Below, piece after piece: positions 10,054 through 20,822 of a stretch of 64,000 bases of DNA; the stretch's first letter is position 1; every line of letters starts with the position of its first letter. Both the position numbers and the translations under genes were made by a program. The notes below the pieces were generated by a model. That model made no database searches. It worked only from the letters and a program-made list of their open reading frames with translations, and was not told the origin of the DNA. This DNA is from Malachius bipustulatus (taxonomy: Eukaryota > Arthropoda > Insecta > Coleoptera > Melyridae): contig OU342632.1 of the NCBI GenBank assembly GCA_910589415.1, forward strand, positions 10,729,507 through 10,793,506. The letters are read 5' to 3'.

Positions 10054-11620
10054 ACAATTCGCAATTTATTATATTATGAAAAAAATATAAATATCTAATA
10101 TCTTTCATTGTGGTAGTGGCAATTTGATCAACCTACACCTGCTATATTCTTAATAAAATTATTATCGTAGGTACATATTATGTATATACCTACATGCAGA
10201 TATGACGTTTATGCTTTACTATAGCAGGGCTTTGTATTGTATATGCGAGCTTTCATTACATGACAAACTATATACCTAGATAGGTATAATAGATATTTTA
10301 TATCTTGGTGAACTAATTATAAATCACCTTGTAGGTATATATAGTTATTTAATCAAAATTAGACCGATTGAAGCAATTATTCAAGTCTGATCTTATATCT
10401 TTAAAACGTCTTATTTAACTGCTAAGCAGTGAAGCCTTTGCTCAACTCACTGACGCTGCATTTTTCGAACACGCTGTACCTACCTATAACAAAAGCGCGA
10501 AGCCATAGGTATAACAGAAGTGCCCGGTTCGAATACGAGTAATGACTCCAGATGGAGAAAATAATCAAAATTATTAATGAATTTGTCAGTCGTCATAAAT
10601 GTTTCCATTGTAGGTCTTCTTAAAACTAATTAATTGATGCGAGTAAATAACTGTTATCAGAGAGTCATATGGTAACAAACTAACTACACATAAGTAAAAG
10701 CGTAGGCAATATCCTGGAGCAGATGAGACATGAGACGAGGACACGCGGTCTTTTCCTCTTATTAAACAGTTTGTCGTCCGTAGCTGTCCGTTTATACAAG
10801 TTATCAAGAATTTGATTATGAAAAGTTCTAATAAATATTGTAAATAATATAAATCGTCGTACTACGTACATAAGCAATCAAACCCTATCTTGATCTACTT
10901 ACAAGCTAGAGTACTTTATTTTATTTTTGTGATTATTGCAGTGAAGTATTAACTACTGGCAGGTAGCAGGTATAATCTGAGAAGAGTATTAGTTGCATAG
11001 TTACACTGTCTGGTGAGTATTAAATTACGTTATGGCATGGCTGTGTATATTTTGAGCTTCATAAGTTCGATTACCAACTTTCGATAAGCCTTATTATCAA
11101 TGAAAAAGTTTTAGTTTTGTTGGCGTATTTTATTAATTGTTATAAATAAACGCTTTTCATTAATGTTTTGTTGTTAATCTCTACGGATACCTAATACTTA
11201 GGTGTACTTACACGCTTACATTATACCTAGCGCATAGAATTAGCATTCAAATTAATCCATTTACTCTAAGTGAAGAGGCGAATTTAGCTGTAATCGTGGA
11301 AAACATTTACCTGCAACACTCCTGATAAATAGATTATTGTTACCGACGTAGATAGGTATGTTGTCATGAGATAAAAATTTCCAAATAATATTTTCGAATC
11401 ATGATAAATATTGTTAGATTTATAGTTTTAGTATACCTACCTATACCTATAGCCTACATTTTACATTAGGTACTAAAAAATATATGTTTTTGTTATTATT
11501 ATCTTTACATATATCATATACATATACATAAATGTAGGTAATAGCTATAGGTACTTAAAAAATCAATTACCTACCTATTATAAGTAACCTACTAATTATT
11601 TTAGGTGGGTATTATACATT
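10054..11620. other. non-coding; one candidate exon inside
   Basis: AT-rich unique sequence without repeats that I can define, apart from the possible exon at 10942-11012. Confidence 0.35.
10942..11012 (+). other. candidate 71-bp non-coding leader exon
   Basis: A T-rich tract plus ATTATTGCAG at 10932-10941 makes a fair acceptor. GTCTG|GTGAGT at 11012/11013 makes a strong donor. The enclosed 71 bp has no start codon and stops in all frames, as expected of 5' leader. The next exon-like unit on this strand is 24561-24611, which also starts with untranslated sequence after an acceptor and so requires at least one upstream exon. Purely a splice-site argument. Confidence 0.28.
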
Positions 11621-11844
11621 TATACAGGGTGGTTAGGTATTTTCAACTGGCTCACCATTGGAATCTAAACCACAAGAGATACAGGATTCGGTTGAATTAG
11701 AGGAAAGCTTCACAATTTAATGCTTAATAAGAATCTGAAAAAAAATTAGGGTCTACCAAAATTAGGATTAATTTAGTCTTTGCTGAAATATCCTGAAACA
11801 ACTGAAAAATCGAGATTTCTTATTTTTTGAATTAGGTACATAGT

Positions 11845-12450
11845 GGGCCGGTTGTTTGCAAATTTTAAGGTCACAACTAAGGCCTCTTTGACACTGCGGT
11901 CGTATTACTATTTTTTTCTTCACTTTCAAGGCAAGTAATATCTTCTAAATTAACAGTTGCACAGTTTTTATTTTGATATTTATTCATTTATTTTACATTT
12001 GACATTTATTTTGCATTTGCATTCCAAAAAGCGTGACATCAGTCCCTATAGTCTGGATACGATGAGAAAGCTATATCCGGTGCCAATCCTGCTCTGTACG
12101 CTTCGAAACGGTTGGCATTGTCTTCAAGTTGTTACTTCCGAGACCCGGCGTATTTATCCGCGATTCTCGCCAGGACCGAACTCTCAAAACGCGTTTTAGT
12201 GCCGTTTTTTTTTTTTGCTAATCATGCTTTTTCAAAGCAAATGAAAACTTCCTGGTGTTACTATAGGTATGTCCTCCACCCCTATTGTATAGATGCGAGT
12301 ATAAGTTCCATAGTGAAACTGTAGCATGTAGTATTTAACTCTTTTTTAAAAGGAGCAATATCAGACCAATAGTTTGATAATACAGAGGGCATTTTTTTTT
12401 AAATCAGTAATTATCTGAAAATTTTTAATTTACGTTTGAACAACCGGCCC
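11845..12450. mobile_element. MITE, GGGCCGGTTG family, copy 1
   Basis: GGGCCGGTTGTTTGCAAATT at 11845-11864 and ACGTTTGAACAACCGGCCC at 12432-12450 are inverted ends. AGT on both sides may be a 3-bp target duplication. The right end shares CAGTAATTATCTGA and TTTTTAATT with the second copy at 30608-30845. It is nested in the foldback 11623-13877, splitting its left arm. It contains a less AT-rich core (12040-12190) with no recognisable coding. Confidence 0.75.
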
Positions 12451-12947
12451 AGTATCTATTTTTTTTTATTATTGGAATTAATAGATTTTTGCAGGTCTAC
12501 ATAAGTCAGCAAGAGCCAAGAGCTACCCATCTGATATTACAAATAATGTTTTCTAAGCCGACTAGATCCCAGAGTTTTCATAGTCAACTTTTGGTTTTCT
12601 TACGGTCGCCATATTGTTTTTCATGTCATTCGGTATAAAAAAATCAAGGAACCCAAAATAATACAGACATTAAAAAAATCAAAATTTTATTCATCTTTAT
12701 TTTAAGACAACCTTTTATACCGAATATCATAGAAAAACCAAAATATCAGGCAAGAAGTATCATTGACGTAATTTGGTGAAAAAATGTTTTTTTTTTAATG
12801 AAAATTTTTCATTTTTGGTTTCTGCGATTTTTTTAAAGCGGACGACATGAAAAAAACAATATGGCAGCCATAAGAAAAACAAAAGTCGGCTATGAAAACC
12901 CTGCGGGACTTAGTCGACTTCGATAATTTTTGAAATGTCATAAAATA

Positions 12948-13821
12948 TACAGGGTGGGTTAAATTAGAGAAAAGTTGCACAATTTTATGCTTATCAAAAA
13001 TCTGAAAGAAAATTTATGGCAACTTCAGGCGTTGCTGAAATATCCTGAAAAAACTTGAAAATGGAGATTTCTTATTTCAATCTATCTTTTTCATTATTGA
13101 AAAGAAATTGAAATATTTTTGTAGGTTTACTTAAGTCATCAAAAGGTATCATCTGTCATTTCCAAAATTTCCAAGGACTACCAGATCCCAGAGTATTCAT
13201 AGTCAACTTTTGTTTTTCTTATGGCCGCCATATTGTTTTTTCGTGTCATTCGCTATTAAAAAAATCAAGGAAACAATCTATCAAATTAACAAAATATTCT
13301 TAAAAATTTTATTCTTTATTCGAAAAAAAAAGAAAATGGTTTCACCGAATCACGTCAACATGACGTCGCCACTTGACATTGCTTGCCTTATAGGTTTTAT
13401 ATGTTTTTTATGACATTCGGTTAAACAAAGGTATTTTTTTCGACTAAAGAACAAAAATTTTTAAGTTTTTTTTTTAATGTGATACATTATTTTGTTTCCT
13501 TGATTCTTTTAATAGCGAATGACACGAAAAAACAATATGGTGGCCATAAGAAAAAAAAAGTTGGCTATGAAAACTCTGGGATCTAGTATAGTCCTTGAAA
13601 ATTTGGGAAATGACAGATGATACCCTTTGATGACTTATGTAAACCTAGAAAAATATTTCGATTTCTTTTCAATAATAAAAAAGGTATGATTGAAATAAAA
13701 AATCTCAATTTTCAAGTTATTTCAGGATATTTCAGCAACGCCTGCAGTTTCTATAAATTTCCTTTAAATTCTTAATAAGCATAAAATTGTGCAACTTTTC
13801 TCTTGTTTAACCCACCCTGTA
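12948..13821. mobile_element. inner F1 module, TACAGGGTGGGTTAAA
   Basis: TACAGGGTGGGTTAAATTAG at 12948 is inverted at 13803-13821 (TTGTTTAACCCACCCTGTA). The arms of about 380 bp match closely: TTGCACAATTTTATGCTTAT against its complement near 13774-13796. The same boundary recurs inside the copy at 37275 and at the right flank of the LINE at 18444-18475. Confidence 0.78.
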
Positions 13822-14115
13822 TCTTTTACCGTTTCCGGGATCCCAATGGTGAGCATCGAATTGCTAACCACCCTGTATATTTGTACATAGAAGTATAGGT
13901 AGTAGGTACCTATACTTACAGGGTGATTTAGGTATAACTAGCTAAAAAAAAATACACCCAGGTGTTCAGCATTACATTTGAAACAAAAAACGATTACTTA
14001 TACATTTTTTTATTTACTTTTACTTTTTTAGCAGACCTAAGAAAAATAACACATAAAAATCAAAAGTTACATATTTTCATAAATAACTTTGTAAGGAAGC
14101 TAAATAAAATACAAA

Positions 14116-14905
14116 TGGCGCAGACGGTGGCGTAGCGGTTATAAGGTCACTGACTGAAGCCGTTGACGCTGCCAATCGTCAACGGTTCGTGTGGTTCGAA
14201 TCCCAGCTCGGCTTGGTTGTTTGTATTCGCTTATAAGGCTATTTATTTATCTATAGAAGTGTCTGTGGTTGTATGAGTTCATTCTCGAAGCTAGAGTACG
14301 TTGATATAAAATTATGATGAAGAGTATGGAAGCTACCAATTTGAAAGAGAATAGGATATCTCTCTTTAATATAGTGACTTTTTAGTTACTTCTCATGGTT
14401 GATTTCTGTGCTTAAGCGAACATCGAACGGATACATACCTATAGGCGTAACAAGTGATTGACGGATAGAAGATAATAATTGTTATTAATTAATTATTAAT
14501 TTGCGTTAAAAAAATAGGTACACGGATAGCTTTGCAATGTAAATTTTCATCTTCGCATGCATTTAATTTTAATTCATCCGCAGGAAAATTAAATTAAACA
14601 GTTAGATCATTTCGTTATATTTCTTGGTCGACTATAATCAGAGCAATTATTAAATAGATATTTATATAATTATTATATTAAAATTCACGTCAATGACAGT
14701 AGTTGTGAATCTCGATTAAAACCGAGCAGAATCAGGTGAACCAACTTTGACACGAGAAAGTAACTATGTACAACGTAAAATGAGACGACAGTCGAAAATG
14801 ACACGAATCTTCCTTACTCTGATACAATAAAAATCTGTCAATATCCAGGTACTCTACTCGAAGCCAAATTACCAGAGTGGAGCGACTATGTCTTACCTAC
14901 ACTTT
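14116..14905 (+). repeat. tRNA-derived SINE, copy A (split)
   Basis: The tRNA-like head has a box-A match TGGCGTAGCGG (14128-14138) and a box-B match GGTTCGAATCC (14193-14203), followed by the family body TTGTTTGTATTCGCTTATAA and CTATTTATTTATCTATAGAA. After a 564-bp insertion the tail resumes at 14857 with CGAAGCCAAATTACCAGAGT and GGAGCGACTATGTCTTACC. Transcribed, if at all, by RNA polymerase III. Three relatives are at 28857, 33393 and 39843. Confidence 0.82.
14293..14856. mobile_element. 564-bp insertion inside the SINE
   Basis: The interruption begins AGAGTAC and ends GTACTCT (with A/T beyond), so the ends are short inverted repeats. CTCGAAGCT (14284-14292) and CTCGAAGCC (14857-14865) look like a 9-bp target duplication with one change, and comparison with the SINE copy at 33393 shows the two halves join exactly there. 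No coding region recognised inside; family unknown. Confidence 0.65.
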
Positions 14906-16392
14906 ATTTAAAATATAAAAAAGTATTACCTATTATACGAGTAATAGCTAATGGATTTTTATTTCAAATGTCATGATGACTTGCGTAAATTTTTTACACC
15001 TTATTATAAATCACCCTGTATAATACTGCATATACGGTATTAGTAGGTATTTGACATTTAATAAGTTCATCCACTTGTTCTTGTTCAGCCAGTTCATCTC
15101 AACATTGAACTTCAAGGAATATTACCGGAGAGAGTCATGCATAGCTAATTCTTTCTTATTGACATTTAAATTAATTTAACATAAAATATTTTTTAATTAA
15201 CATTTTGAAAGTATGTATAGGTATCTTGCCTATTATAAAACAGAACGGGAAGTATTTTATTGTGTAGGGACTTAGGGAGTACCTACCTAATATCCATTAC
15301 TGAATTATTTTAGGAAAACTCAAACCCAAACAAAGACTTTCAATGATTTAATTATAATTTTAAATAAAATAATTGAATATACAGGATGAGTCAGTCTCAT
15401 TATAGTATAAGAAAACTTGATTATTCCAACGCCGGTAAGCCGGTAATGATACTGAAATGAACCAAATGGTAGGCCAAAGTGGATTTTGTAGAATTATTTT
15501 CAGGTATGCAGGTGTCCCTTATTTTAGAGCTCACTATTATGGGTAATCTCCTAAACGCTAAGAGATACAGAGAAAATAAATTAAATTAGATTAAATTAGA
15601 GAAAATATTGTATAAATTAGAGATAGATCGATATTTATAATTTTCTTCATATATCTTTTTTTATTATTGGAAATTATTAAATAATTTTTTGTAATAAATA
15701 ATAAGTCTCGTAATAATAAGTCGTCAAGAGCTACCATCTGACATTTCAAAAATTTTCAAAGCCGACTAGACTACCGAGTTTTCAGTCAACTTTTGTTTTT
15801 CTTATGGCTGCCATATTATTTTATTTATGTCGTTCGGTATAAAAAAAAATCACGGGAACCATAAATTAATTAGTAACATTAAAAACCATTGTTTCCTTTT
15901 TTTAAGACCTTCCGAATTCATATAAAAATTTAAAAAAAAACTATAAGACAATTAAATGGTTTCATATTGACGTAATTCTATGGGAAAAAGTTTTTTTTTC
16001 CAAAAAGTAAGAAATTTTTTACTGATGGCTGATAAAAAACGTTAGTGTTTTATTTATCATCCATCATCATGCAGAGATTCTACAAAGTAAGGGTTAAAAA
16101 AGATACATTTTATAAATTTTTTAATTTTTTTTTTCTGAATGTAATTATTTTTTTTTTGTTTCCATAATTCTTTCATACCGAACGTCATGAAAATATAATA
16201 TGTCGGCCATAAGAAAAACAAAAGTTGACTATGAAAACTCGGTGATCTATAGTCGGCTATTTTTAAAATGTCAGCTGCATCTCTTGACGACTTATGTAAA
16301 TCTACCAAAAATTATTTATTATTTTCCAATAATAAAAAAGATATGAAGAAAATAAGAAATCTCGATTTTTCAGTTGTCTCGAGATGGCTACA

Positions 16393-16393
16393 A

Positions 16394-16427
<34 letters not shown>

Positions 16428-16428
16428 T
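16393..16428. repeat. (AAT)n microsatellite, LINE tail
   Basis: About eleven uninterrupted AAT/ATA units. On the minus strand it is an (ATT)n tail at the 3' end of the LINE, so it is probably a product of target-primed reverse transcription. Confidence 0.9.
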
Positions 16429-16512
16429 TTATTTCCATATGTTATTACAAAGTAAATAAAAATAAAAACTTTTCACAATGAGAGTACAATTTTTGGATTA
16501 CAAAATACATTA

Positions 16513-16663
16513 ATGCCCGTATTCACAAACGATAATTTCCTAAATAATTACGTAATTAATTAAATGAGTGAGATGGAGATATGCAGTTTTTTTGCAATAG
16601 AGTGAGATGGGTATAATTGATTACGTAATTATTTAGGAAATTATCGTTTGTGAATACGGGCAT
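16513..16663. mobile_element. 151-bp MITE with 44-bp perfect inverted ends
   Basis: ATGCCCGTATTCACAAACGA at 16513-16532 and its exact complement at 16644-16663 start arms identical for 44 bp (to GTAAT), then one mismatch. The spacer holds two copies of GAGTGAGATGG in direct orientation. Flanking TA/AT bases are ambiguous for target size. It sits in the 3' non-coding part of the LINE, so it either inserted there or is carried by that family. Confidence 0.85.
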
Positions 16664-16917
16664 ATGAATTTTAATTACATTAAATAAGTTAGTACTACTT
16701 TTCTTTTGTTGTTTAAATTTCTATGTTTTAAAGTTTTCCTTTTCTTTATTTTCACATTGGATGGAAAGAGAAATGTCTCCAAAAGCTAGCTTGTGTGGAG
16801 ACATCTACAATTTTTTAAAGCTATTATTTAGTCTCAGAGAAAATTGAACATAATTTCCCACTCTTAAGGGATAATATCACTTCTAAAGTGTGTTTTTATA
16901 TCGCTTATATAATTTAT

Positions 16918-18444
16918 TTAGTACTGCTGAAAAAAAACTTCAATATTCTCGCATTCGAATAGCCACCTTTTTAATAATTTTTTGAAAGTTTCAAATGTAC
17001 TTTCTTTTATTTCTTTAGGTAGTGCCGTGTATATTTTGGAACTTATATATGTGTAAAATCGCCTAAAAATCTCCTTCTGTGGTTTCGTAGTCTCGAACTT
17101 CATGGCATTTCTTAACTTTTCAACGTATATATTTTTTCTTATGTCTTTATTTGTACGATAGAATTTAGTTAATATCTTGTAGAAGTATAAATGTCTTAAA
17201 GGTAAAATATTCAATGTTTTGAACAAGGGAAATGCACTGTCAAGTTTTCTCTTTTTGCATATTATTCTGATTATATGTTTTTGACTTATCATCAGGGGTA
17301 GGATTTCATTTTTGTATGCTCCTCCCCAGTTTTCTATACCATACTGTAATCTGGAATTTACAAGGGCGTAATAAACATGTATTAACACTTGTTTTGGGCA
17401 TAGTGACTTGATAAAATAAAATTTTCTAACTAAAAACTCCATTTCCTTTTTTAATTTTGTAATATGACTCTTCCAGGTTAGATTCGAATCTATTAAAGTA
17501 CCTAAATATCTAATTGCTTCTGTTTTTTGGAGAGGCTGACATTTACAATTATTTAGTGATTCGTCGCAGGTTAAGGAGTGATTAAAGATAACTGTTTCGT
17601 CTTGTTTTTTACTTCGCAACGAAAATTTCATGTATTTTGTTTTTCCTATATTTATGTTCATACAGTTCTTTGAGAACCACCACTTTAATTTTCTTAAGTC
17701 ATGCTCCATCCCTGATTTAATTTCCCGTAGAGAATCAGCAACATAAACAAGTGCGGTATCGTCTGCAAAAGATATTATTTTTCCTTCGAATTCTCCTTCA
17801 CACAACTCATTTATATAAATTAGGAATAAAACAGCTGATAAGGTAGACCCTTGGGGCACCCCAGTTGTGATTAGTTTAGTGTCACTTAAAGTTTTATTTA
17901 TTTTTGTTTGTTGTTTTCTATTACTTAAGAAACTTTTGAACCACTCATTCACTATACCTCTAATTCCTGCTTTACTGAGTTTCTCTAATAAAATGTCATG
18001 ATCTACAGTGTCAAAAGCTTTCTGAATATCGATGAACATTGCAGAAGTCTGTTTACTTTCATTGATTCCGTCATATACATTTTTTGTTAGTTGCAGTAGG
18101 GCACTTTCAGAATTTTTCCCTTCTCTATATCCGTACTGGTTGTTACTAAAATAATTGTTTTTCTCAAGAAATTTCACTAACCTTTTTTTTATAACTTTTT
18201 CTATAATTTTTGAGAAGATTGATAATAACGTTATTGGTCTGTAATTGTTAAGCAAGGTTTTTTCTCCACATTTGTGAATAGGCACGCATATTCCTTTTTT
18301 GAGTGCGTCTGGAAAGGTCCCTGTCTCTATACTTATATTGCATATATGTGTCATAAGTTCCGAGATTACTACCGAAGATGATTTTATCAATTTAGCTCCT
18401 ATTCCATCATAGCCTGCAGAACTATCGTTTCTTAAATAGGGCAT
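16918..18444 (-). CDS. LINE ORF2 reverse transcriptase, intact, 508 aa
   Basis: Encodes an RNA-dependent DNA polymerase of a non-LTR retrotransposon. Boxes in order: SAGYDGIGAKLIK (9-21), NNYRPITLLS (66-75), MFIDIQKAFDTVD (136-148, first catalytic Asp at 139), TTGVPQGSTLSAVLF (193-207), FADDTALV (226-233, catalytic DD), then YLGTLID and the thumb (SRLQYGIENWGG). It has no RNase H after the thumb. The frame is open with no stop over the whole RT and connection domains, whereas every other LINE here is broken, so this copy is young. The 5' part with endonuclease is missing, and the annotated first Met is simply the first in frame after the truncation point. Group: Jockey/CR1-like by box spelling; exact clade not determined. 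It is oriented against PEPCK and is presumably not expressed as host protein. Confidence 0.9.
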   Translation of the reverse strand: MPYLRNDSSAGYDGIGAKLIKSSSVVISELMTHICNISIETGTFPDALKKGICVPIHKCGEKTLLNNYRPITLLSIFSKIIEKVIKKRLVKFLEKNNYFSNNQYGYREGKNSESALLQLTKNVYDGINESKQTSAMFIDIQKAFDTVDHDILLEKLSKAGIRGIVNEWFKSFLSNRKQQTKINKTLSDTKLITTGVPQGSTLSAVLFLIYINELCEGEFEGKIISFADDTALVYVADSLREIKSGMEHDLRKLKWWFSKNCMNINIGKTKYMKFSLRSKKQDETVIFNHSLTCDESLNNCKCQPLQKTEAIRYLGTLIDSNLTWKSHITKLKKEMEFLVRKFYFIKSLCPKQVLIHVYYALVNSRLQYGIENWGGAYKNEILPLMISQKHIIRIICKKRKLDSAFPLFKTLNILPLRHLYFYKILTKFYRTNKDIRKNIYVEKLRNAMKFETTKPQKEIFRRFYTYISSKIYTALPKEIKESTFETFKKLLKRWLFECENIEVFFQQY

Positions 18445-18593
18445 CTTTTCTCTAATTTAACCGACCCTGTATCTCTTAGCCATTAAGAGATTATTATAGT
18501 GAGCTCTGAAATAAGGGACACCTGTATAAGGATGGCCTAATATCGCTGTAGGCCGTAAAACTTTGGTAATTTAAATAGGACGCCCTGCTTATT

Positions 18594-18800
18594 TTAGATT
18601 TTCAGATTGTCTGAGAAAATTCAGTAAGAATAGTTTTAACGGTTGAATTTTTTAACAAGTAATTTAAGAGTTATTAACAAATGAAAAACGGCATCTTAAA
18701 TTTTTAAAGCAGCGTATTTTGAAAACGGCTCAAGATATAGTAAAACGCCTTACATATATTCTTGTTTTAACTTTTTATGTAGGTACCACACTTTAACGTA
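18594..18800. repeat. fragment of the 43.7-kb foldback family
   Basis: TTTTCAGATTGTCTGAGAAA at 18599-18618 and ACGGCTCAAGATATAGTAAA nearby also occur in the arms of the element at 43668-44519 and near 44880. No second arm is present here. Confidence 0.6.
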
Positions 18801-20020
18801 ATTATATGGATGAGCGTTCGGCCATGCAGTAGCACTTCTTTGCAGTTTTTACATTATTATATTCATTTTCATCATATGTATAATGTCTTAAAAAAAAAAA
18901 TCCTGGACGTGTTCAAACGAAATTATTGGGTGGTCAAACGTGGTCAAACGATGGTCAATCGTATGCGCTATAGCAATCTGGTTTCCCCGAGTTTTTCCGG
19001 CTCACTTCACGAAGCTAACAAAGCTAGTCTAACTTTGTAAATTAAACATACCCTAAGAATTTATAATTTTTCTAGTGCCCACACATGCATGATAGCACAT
19101 CTCGGGCGCATCGCATGCAGCATTTCCTTTTTTAAGTGAAAATCCAAAAGTGCGATGCCAACTTCATGCATATCGTTTATTGATGTTTCCTGATAAATAC
19201 GCAACCTAGAACGATTCAAATCAACATGAATCGATATCTCCCCTCATTTACCGCTTCAGGTGCGTCATAGGGATTTCCCTGCAACACGTGACCAAGCCTC
19301 AATTAAGAAAATTAAACTTCAAGATACCTTCATTGAATTATTGAACCCCTAAAGTGGTGTATTTATAATATACATTATAAAAAATATACATTAGATATTA
19401 TCTAATGTATATTTTTTATTAGATGAAACGTTGTGACAGGTCGTTTTTGTTATATGTTTTTATAATAAGAGCAGTTATAAGAACACACATAACATTATAA
19501 TAGAAGAACAGTTTGTTTTACTCTGGTTGACAGCATTTTTTCCCTTCACTGCTTCACCATCAGCCAGCATCCTCCCAAATTTGACGTTATAATTTGGTTG
19601 ATACGGATGATACTTCAAAGTAGCAACTCCTAGTTTTTATGTCATAAATGCTCTTTCAACAATCACCGATGTGGTTTTCACAAAGTAGAGTGTCCCCAAT
19701 TAAGTATGCTGTAATTAAAATTATAATCATTTGGGAAGATTTTTGTGTTAATTCATATTTTTTTACGTCATTTACATTAATAACGTGGCATATTTTACAA
19801 CAAATTGACAGGACAATTATTTTAAAATGCACGAGTATTTCCCCTCAAAGTTTCCAGTCCACTAATTAAAATAATTTATTTGACTCTATGTTTGTGTTTT
19901 AAATAGATAAAAATGTAAATTGCTCCATATTCATACATTTATTTGCCAGTGAATATAACAATAATTACTTATTGTTTGACTGGCTAACAAACTATTGTCC
20001 GATAATCATAATACAGGGTG
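18800..20020. other. non-coding; palindrome at 19377-19419
   Basis: No gene recognised. It includes a 43-bp near-perfect palindrome, with 21-nt arms ATAAAAAATATACATTAGAT... around a single base at 19398. Confidence 0.45.
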
Positions 20021-20021
20021 T

Positions 20022-20790
20022 TTCAAAATTGAGTGTCAATATTAAAGGGGTTAATCTATAATCTATATGCATGTGATCTATGCATATTACTTATGGTTTT
20101 TGTATTTTTTTTCTTTGTAATTTTTTTGTTACTCTGAAACTATATAGGTGTCCCAGCTCATTCGAATCAGTCTCTGCAATTTTTTTTGCAAATTTTTTAC
20201 AAAAGTACAGGATCACAATGGGCATAATTTAAAATTATTTTAGACGAAACAGAGTAGGTATCCCATATGACAATGGCATTTCAAAGTTTTTTTTTTTTTA
20301 TGGAATGCTCTTATGTTATATAATTTTTAGATTATCTAAGAAGAAAAAACACGATTGGTTTTTACAGTTGATGTTTAAATTGAGATGTTTGTGAGTTATA
20401 AACAAGTGAAAATCGCAGTTTTCAAAGTTCAAGGCCCTGTTTCATGATAGAGGAAACCGGCTTACATGTTCCTATACATTTTTCTCTATCTTAAGTCGTT
20501 TTCGTTGTACTACGAAAATTGCGATTTTCACTTGTTTATAACTCACAAACTTCTGAATTTAAACACCAAAACTGTAAAAACCAATCTTATTTTTTCCTCC
20601 CAAACAATCTAAAAATGCAATAACATAGGAGCATTCCATTAAAAAAAAAAACATAACTTTGATATGCCACTCTCATATGGGGCACTATCTCTATAGTTCA
20701 AAATTATTTTCAAAAAACAAGTGAAAAGCACAATTTTTCAAGTTCAAGTCAACAACGAAATGGTTCAAGATAGAGGAAAACGGCTTACTA
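20022..20790. mobile_element. foldback element, TACAGGGTGTTTC left end
   Basis: The left end TACAGGGTGTTTCAAAATTG is at 20022. Arms pair AAGTGAAAATCGCAGTTTTC (20403 area) with GCGATTTTCACTTGTTTATA (20521-20540), and ATGGAATGCTC (20300) with GAGCATTCCAT (20629). The axis is near 20470. The right terminus is not clear. Arm words are shared with the 43.7-kb family. Confidence 0.65.
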
Positions 20791-20822
20791 TTTCTTTTTA
20801 TGTAGGTAGGTACTATATCCTA

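Larger units (their letters stand above)
11623..13877. mobile_element. composite foldback, TACAGGGTGG family F1
   Basis: Outer ends TACAGGGTGGTTAGGTA (11623) and TGCTAACCACCCTGTA (13862-13877) are inverted; next to them CACCATTGG pairs with CCAATGGTG. Inside are two hairpins sharing GTCAACTTTTGTTTTTCTTA ... GCCATATTGTTTTT (12583-12640 / 12850-12900 and 13200-13250 / 13520-13575), and an inner TACAGGGTGGGTTAAATTAG module at 12948-13821. A third element (11845-12450) is nested in the left arm. The same family is at 15380-18588 and 37221-38505. It is best read as one element inserted into another copy. Confidence 0.75.
13917..15020. mobile_element. 1.1-kb element, TACAGGGTGATTTA ends, host of a nested SINE
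   Basis: TACAGGGTGATTTAGGTATA at 13917 is inverted at 15003-15020 (ATTATAAATCACCCTGTA). Inner pairing continues (ACACCCAGG against TTTTTTACACC; TTACATTTGAAA against TTTCAAATGTC). The middle was filled by a SINE (14116-14905), itself split by another insertion (14293-14856), giving three levels of nesting. Confidence 0.78.
16393..18443 (-). mobile_element. 5'-truncated LINE with (AAT)n tail
   Basis: Minus strand. The 3' end is the trinucleotide run at 16393-16428; the 5' end stops abruptly at about 18443 where F1 sequence (TTTTCTCTAATTTAACC) resumes. It contains one open reading frame (16918-18444), and a MITE at 16513-16663 lies in its 3' non-coding part. No target duplication is evident, so the insertion probably came with a small deletion. 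Confidence 0.8.
15380..18588. mobile_element. F1 foldback split by a LINE
   Basis: The arms are CAGGTGTCCCTTATTTTAGA (15508 area) and its complement at 18504-18522, flanked by degenerate TACAGGATG and CGCCCTG ends. An inner hairpin of about 300 bp per arm (CATCTGACATTTCAAAAATT ... GCCATATTATTTT at 15740-15830 against 16190-16280) matches the copies at 12.5, 13.2 and 37.5 kb. The LINE 16393-18443 occupies what should be the right arm, with loss of some arm sequence. Confidence 0.72.

Noticed and set aside
2729..11012. Treating the candidate leader exons near 2.7 and 10.9 kb as firm PEPCK exons
   Set aside because: They rest on splice-site matches alone and have no coding content to test, so they are listed only as low-confidence candidates.
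14116..14205. Functional tRNA gene (good box A and box B)
   Set aside because: The body after box B is a SINE shared by three other loci, and the head does not fold into a convincing cloverleaf by eye.
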